NCBI GenBank assembly: GCA_963847675.1
Contig: CAWKAP010000009.1
Coordinates: forward strand, 1 to 64,000
DNA length: 64,000 bases
Source of the DNA: JADJWR01 sp963847675
GTDB lineage: Bacteria > Pseudomonadota > Gammaproteobacteria > Burkholderiales > Burkholderiaceae_F
Direction: 5' to 3'
The translations under genes and the position numbers were made by a program. The notes under the pieces were generated by a model that saw nothing but the letters and a program-made list of their open reading frames with translations, had not been told where the DNA came from and did no database searches. The stretch's first letter is position 1; each line of letters starts with the position of its first letter. This document shows, piece after piece, positions 61,431 through 64,000 of this stretch.

Positions 61431-63935
61431 ATGTCACTGACCGATCTCGTCAAGCAGGCGGCGCGCATGGCCGCGCGCGACTGGCGCGCCGGCGAGCTTC
61501 GCCTGCTCGCCGCGGCGCTGGTGATCGCGGTGGCGGCGGTGACCAGCGTCGGTTTTCTGGTCGATCGCATCCGCATCGGACTGGAACGCGACGCGACGCA
61601 GCTGCTCGGCGCCGACGTCGTGCTCAGCTCGGACCGCCCGTTCGGCGAGGCGCAGCGGCAGGCGGCGCGGAGCGCCGGCCTGCGCACGGCGGAGACCGTC
61701 GTGTTCCCCAGCATGGTGATCAGCGAGAAGGACGCCGAGGCGACCGCGCTCGCCGCGGTCAAGGCGGTTTCCGACGGCTACCCGCTGCGCGGTCGCGTAC
61801 GCGTCGCCGCGGGGCGCGAGGATGCCGACGCGCCGGCCGACGGCGTGCCGCAGCCCGGCACGGTGTGGGCCGACGCCCAGGCCGTCAACAGCCTGCGCAT
61901 CAATGTGGGTGAACGGCTGCGGCTGGGGGAAGGCACGTTCACCGTGGCACGCATCATCACGCTGGAGCCGGATCGCGGTGCGCAGTTCATCAACTTCGCG
62001 CCGCGCGTGATGCTCAACCTGGCCGACCTGCCATCGACGCAGCTGATCCAGCCCGGTGCCCGCGTGACGTATCGGCTGCTCGCCGCGGGCGAGCCGGCGG
62101 CGGCGCGTGCCTATGCGAAGCGGCTCCGCGCGGGTCTCGAGCGCGGCCAGCAGATCGAGTCGCTCGAAGGCGGCCGTCCGGAAATGCAGCGCACGCTCGA
62201 GCGCGCCGAGCGCTTCCTGGCGCTGGTCGCGCTGCTGGCGGCGATGATCGCCGCGGTGGCGGTGGCGGTCGCGAGCCGCCGCTTCTCGCTGCGGCACCTC
62301 GATTCGTGCGCGATGATGCGCTGCCTCGGGCTGGCGCAGAACGACATCTTTCGCCTCTTTGCACTCGAGTTTCTTTACATCGGCCTGGCGGCCTGTGCCA
62401 TCGGCATGGCGGCGGGGTTCGGTTTCCATTACCTGCTGATCCAGGCGTTGGGCTCGCTGCTCACCACCGCATTGCCGATGCCGTCGCTGGCGCCGGCGCT
62501 GCAGGCGGGGGCCACCGGACTGGTGCTGCTGCTCGGTTTCTCGCTGCCGCCGCTGGCGCAACTGCGCTCGGTGCCGCCGCTGCGCGTGCTGCGCAAGGAC
62601 GTGGGCGCACCGGGCTCGCGCGCGCTCGCCGGCTATCTCGTCGGCCTGGCGGGTTTCCTGCTGCTCGTGGTGTGGGCGGCCGGCGACCTGAAGATCGGCG
62701 GCCTGACCGCGGGCGGATTCGCTGCCGGGGTGCTCGTGTTCGCGGCCTGCGCCTGGGGCGTGCTGCAGCTGCTCGCGCCGCTGCGCACGATCGGCAAGCT
62801 CGGCGTGTCGTGGCGTTTCGCGGTGGCGTCCGTGCAGCGGCGGCCGGTGGCGGCAGTGGTGCAGTTGATCGCGCTCGCCGTGGGCATCATGGCGCTGCTG
62901 CTGCTGACCGTCGTGCGCACCGACCTCGTCGGCGCGTGGCGCGCTTCCGTCCCGCCGGACGCACCGAACCGCTTCGTCATCAATATCCAGCCCGACCAGG
63001 CACAGGGGGTCGAGCAGCGGTTGCGCGAAGCGGGCATCGCCGACGCGCCGCTGCACCCGATGGTCCGCGGCCGCCTGATCGCCGTAAACGGCAAGGCGAT
63101 CGGCCCGGAGCAGTTCACCAGCGAACGCGCGCAGCGGCTGGTCGACCGCGAGTTCAACCTGACCTATTCGGACCAGGCGCCGACGCACAACCCGATCGTC
63201 GCTGGACGCTGGTTCGCGCCCGACGCGGCCGAGCTGTCGATCGAGCAGGGCATCGCCGAGCGGCTCGGAATCAACCTTGGCGACGAGCTCACCTTCGACA
63301 TCGCCGGCCAGCGCGTCGAGGCGCGCACCACCAGCCTGCGCAAGGTCAACTGGGATTCACTGCGCGCGAATTTCTTCGTCATCATGCCGAGCCGGCTGCT
63401 CGCCGACCAGCCGAAGAGCTACATCACGGCGTTCCACCTGCCCGCCGGAAAGAGCGCCTTCGCCACCGACCTGGTGCGCGACATGCCGAACCTCACCGTG
63501 CTCGACATGAGCGCGATCTTCCGCCAGGTTCAGGCAGTGCTCGACCAGGTCATCGCGGCGATCGAGTTCCTGTTCCTGTTCACGCTTGCCGCCGGCGTGC
63601 TGGTGCTGTACGCGGCACTGGCCGCCACCTTCGACGAGCGCGTGCGCGAAGCGGGGCTGCTGCGCGCGCTCGGCGCTTCGCGCGAGCAGCTTTCGCGCGC
63701 GCAGATGGCCGAGATGGTCTGCCTCGGCGCGCTGGCCGGACTGCTGGCGGCCACAGCGGCGTCCGCGGTGGGCTGGTCGCTGGCGCGCTTCGCCTTCGAG
63801 TTCGACTACACGGTCGCGCCGTGGGTGTTCATCGTCGGCATCGGCGGCGGCATCGCCTGCGCGCTCGCGGGCGGCTGGTTCGGCCTGCGCAACGTGCTGA
63901 AGTCGCCGCCGCTGGCGACGTTGCGCGAAGCGTGA
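61431..63935 (+). CDS. FtsX-like ABC permease (YbbP-type)
   Basis: An 834-residue inner-membrane protein with an MacB/FtsX architecture. An N-terminal helix (LLAAALVIAVAAVTSVGFLV) and a large periplasmic domain are followed by helices such as FLALVALLAAMIAAVAVAVA, more in the middle, and a C-terminal FtsX domain (VREAGLLRALGASREQLSRA). It resembles YbbP, whose partner ATPase YbbA is usually adjacent. That gene is not seen upstream here and may lie past the window's right edge. The family exports or extracts lipophilic or envelope molecules, but the role here is unknown. Confidence 0.9.
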   Translation: MSLTDLVKQAARMAARDWRAGELRLLAAALVIAVAAVTSVGFLVDRIRIGLERDATQLLGADVVLSSDRPFGEAQRQAARSAGLRTAETVVFPSMVISEKDAEATALAAVKAVSDGYPLRGRVRVAAGREDADAPADGVPQPGTVWADAQAVNSLRINVGERLRLGEGTFTVARIITLEPDRGAQFINFAPRVMLNLADLPSTQLIQPGARVTYRLLAAGEPAAARAYAKRLRAGLERGQQIESLEGGRPEMQRTLERAERFLALVALLAAMIAAVAVAVASRRFSLRHLDSCAMMRCLGLAQNDIFRLFALEFLYIGLAACAIGMAAGFGFHYLLIQALGSLLTTALPMPSLAPALQAGATGLVLLLGFSLPPLAQLRSVPPLRVLRKDVGAPGSRALAGYLVGLAGFLLLVVWAAGDLKIGGLTAGGFAAGVLVFAACAWGVLQLLAPLRTIGKLGVSWRFAVASVQRRPVAAVVQLIALAVGIMALLLLTVVRTDLVGAWRASVPPDAPNRFVINIQPDQAQGVEQRLREAGIADAPLHPMVRGRLIAVNGKAIGPEQFTSERAQRLVDREFNLTYSDQAPTHNPIVAGRWFAPDAAELSIEQGIAERLGINLGDELTFDIAGQRVEARTTSLRKVNWDSLRANFFVIMPSRLLADQPKSYITAFHLPAGKSAFATDLVRDMPNLTVLDMSAIFRQVQAVLDQVIAAIEFLFLFTLAAGVLVLYAALAATFDERVREAGLLRALGASREQLSRAQMAEMVCLGALAGLLAATAASAVGWSLARFAFEFDYTVAPWVFIVGIGGGIACALAGGWFGLRNVLKSPPLATLREA

Positions 63936-64000
63936 AGGGTGAAGGGTGAGTCACGTCCCGGTTCCTACCGAAGGCGCCGAAGCCGCGGCGCAGACACCCT

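Noticed and set aside
63928..63953. GAAGGGT repeats after the FtsX-like gene
   Set aside because: Only two to three short copies; too short to call a repeat element or CRISPR.

Overview
The window is about two-thirds G+C and reads like a chromosomal segment of a betaproteobacterial sulfur oxidiser, probably Burkholderiales or Rhodocyclales (inferred from gene content and base composition, with no phylogeny run). There is no rRNA, CRISPR array, transposase or phage module. One tRNA-Ser is present.

Layout. 1-3.2 kb: the 5' part of a secreted amidohydrolase, an AraC-type regulator, and gene debris (patatin tail, headless XRE antitoxin, secreted-protein stub). 3.6-13.8 kb: a DUF1015 protein, a TAXI-type TRAP transporter with its binding protein, and an acyl-CoA operon (SDR, APH-like kinase, acyl-CoA dehydrogenase, acyl-CoA synthetase, thioesterase). 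13.9-48.7 kb: a dense sulfur block, described below. 48.8-55 kb: tRNA-Ser(UGA), two SEA-like secreted proteins, a membrane hemerythrin, a dihaem cytochrome c, and a polysaccharide co-polymerase fused to a degenerate tyrosine-recombinase domain. 55.2-61.4 kb: a BMP-family ABC importer ending in guanine deaminase, i.e. nucleobase uptake and use. 61.4-63.9 kb: an FtsX-type permease.

How the sulfur genes fit together. SoxYZ carry the substrate, SoxAX load it and SoxB releases sulfate. soxCD is not here, so the sulfane sulfur would be left over. TusA, DsrE2 and two DsrC-like proteins are candidate carriers for that sulfur. Sulfite can be oxidised in two ways from this one window: directly by membrane-bound SoeABC, or through APS by AprMBA and Sat, which yields ATP. 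A TauE/SafE exporter with a DUF1634 partner could expel sulfite, and CysG makes sirohaem. A Gln-type thiol dioxygenase with a crotonase and a class III CoA transferase suggests that 3-mercaptopropionate also feeds into sulfite. dsrAB, soxCD and soxR are not in the window.

A quality warning: at least six genes (TRAP permease twice, TAXI binding protein, thioesterase, CoA transferase, SEA-like protein) are each repaired by removing a single base, always the same sign. That pattern looks more like residual insertion errors in the assembly than independent gene decay. Reading frames at those loci should be treated as provisional.
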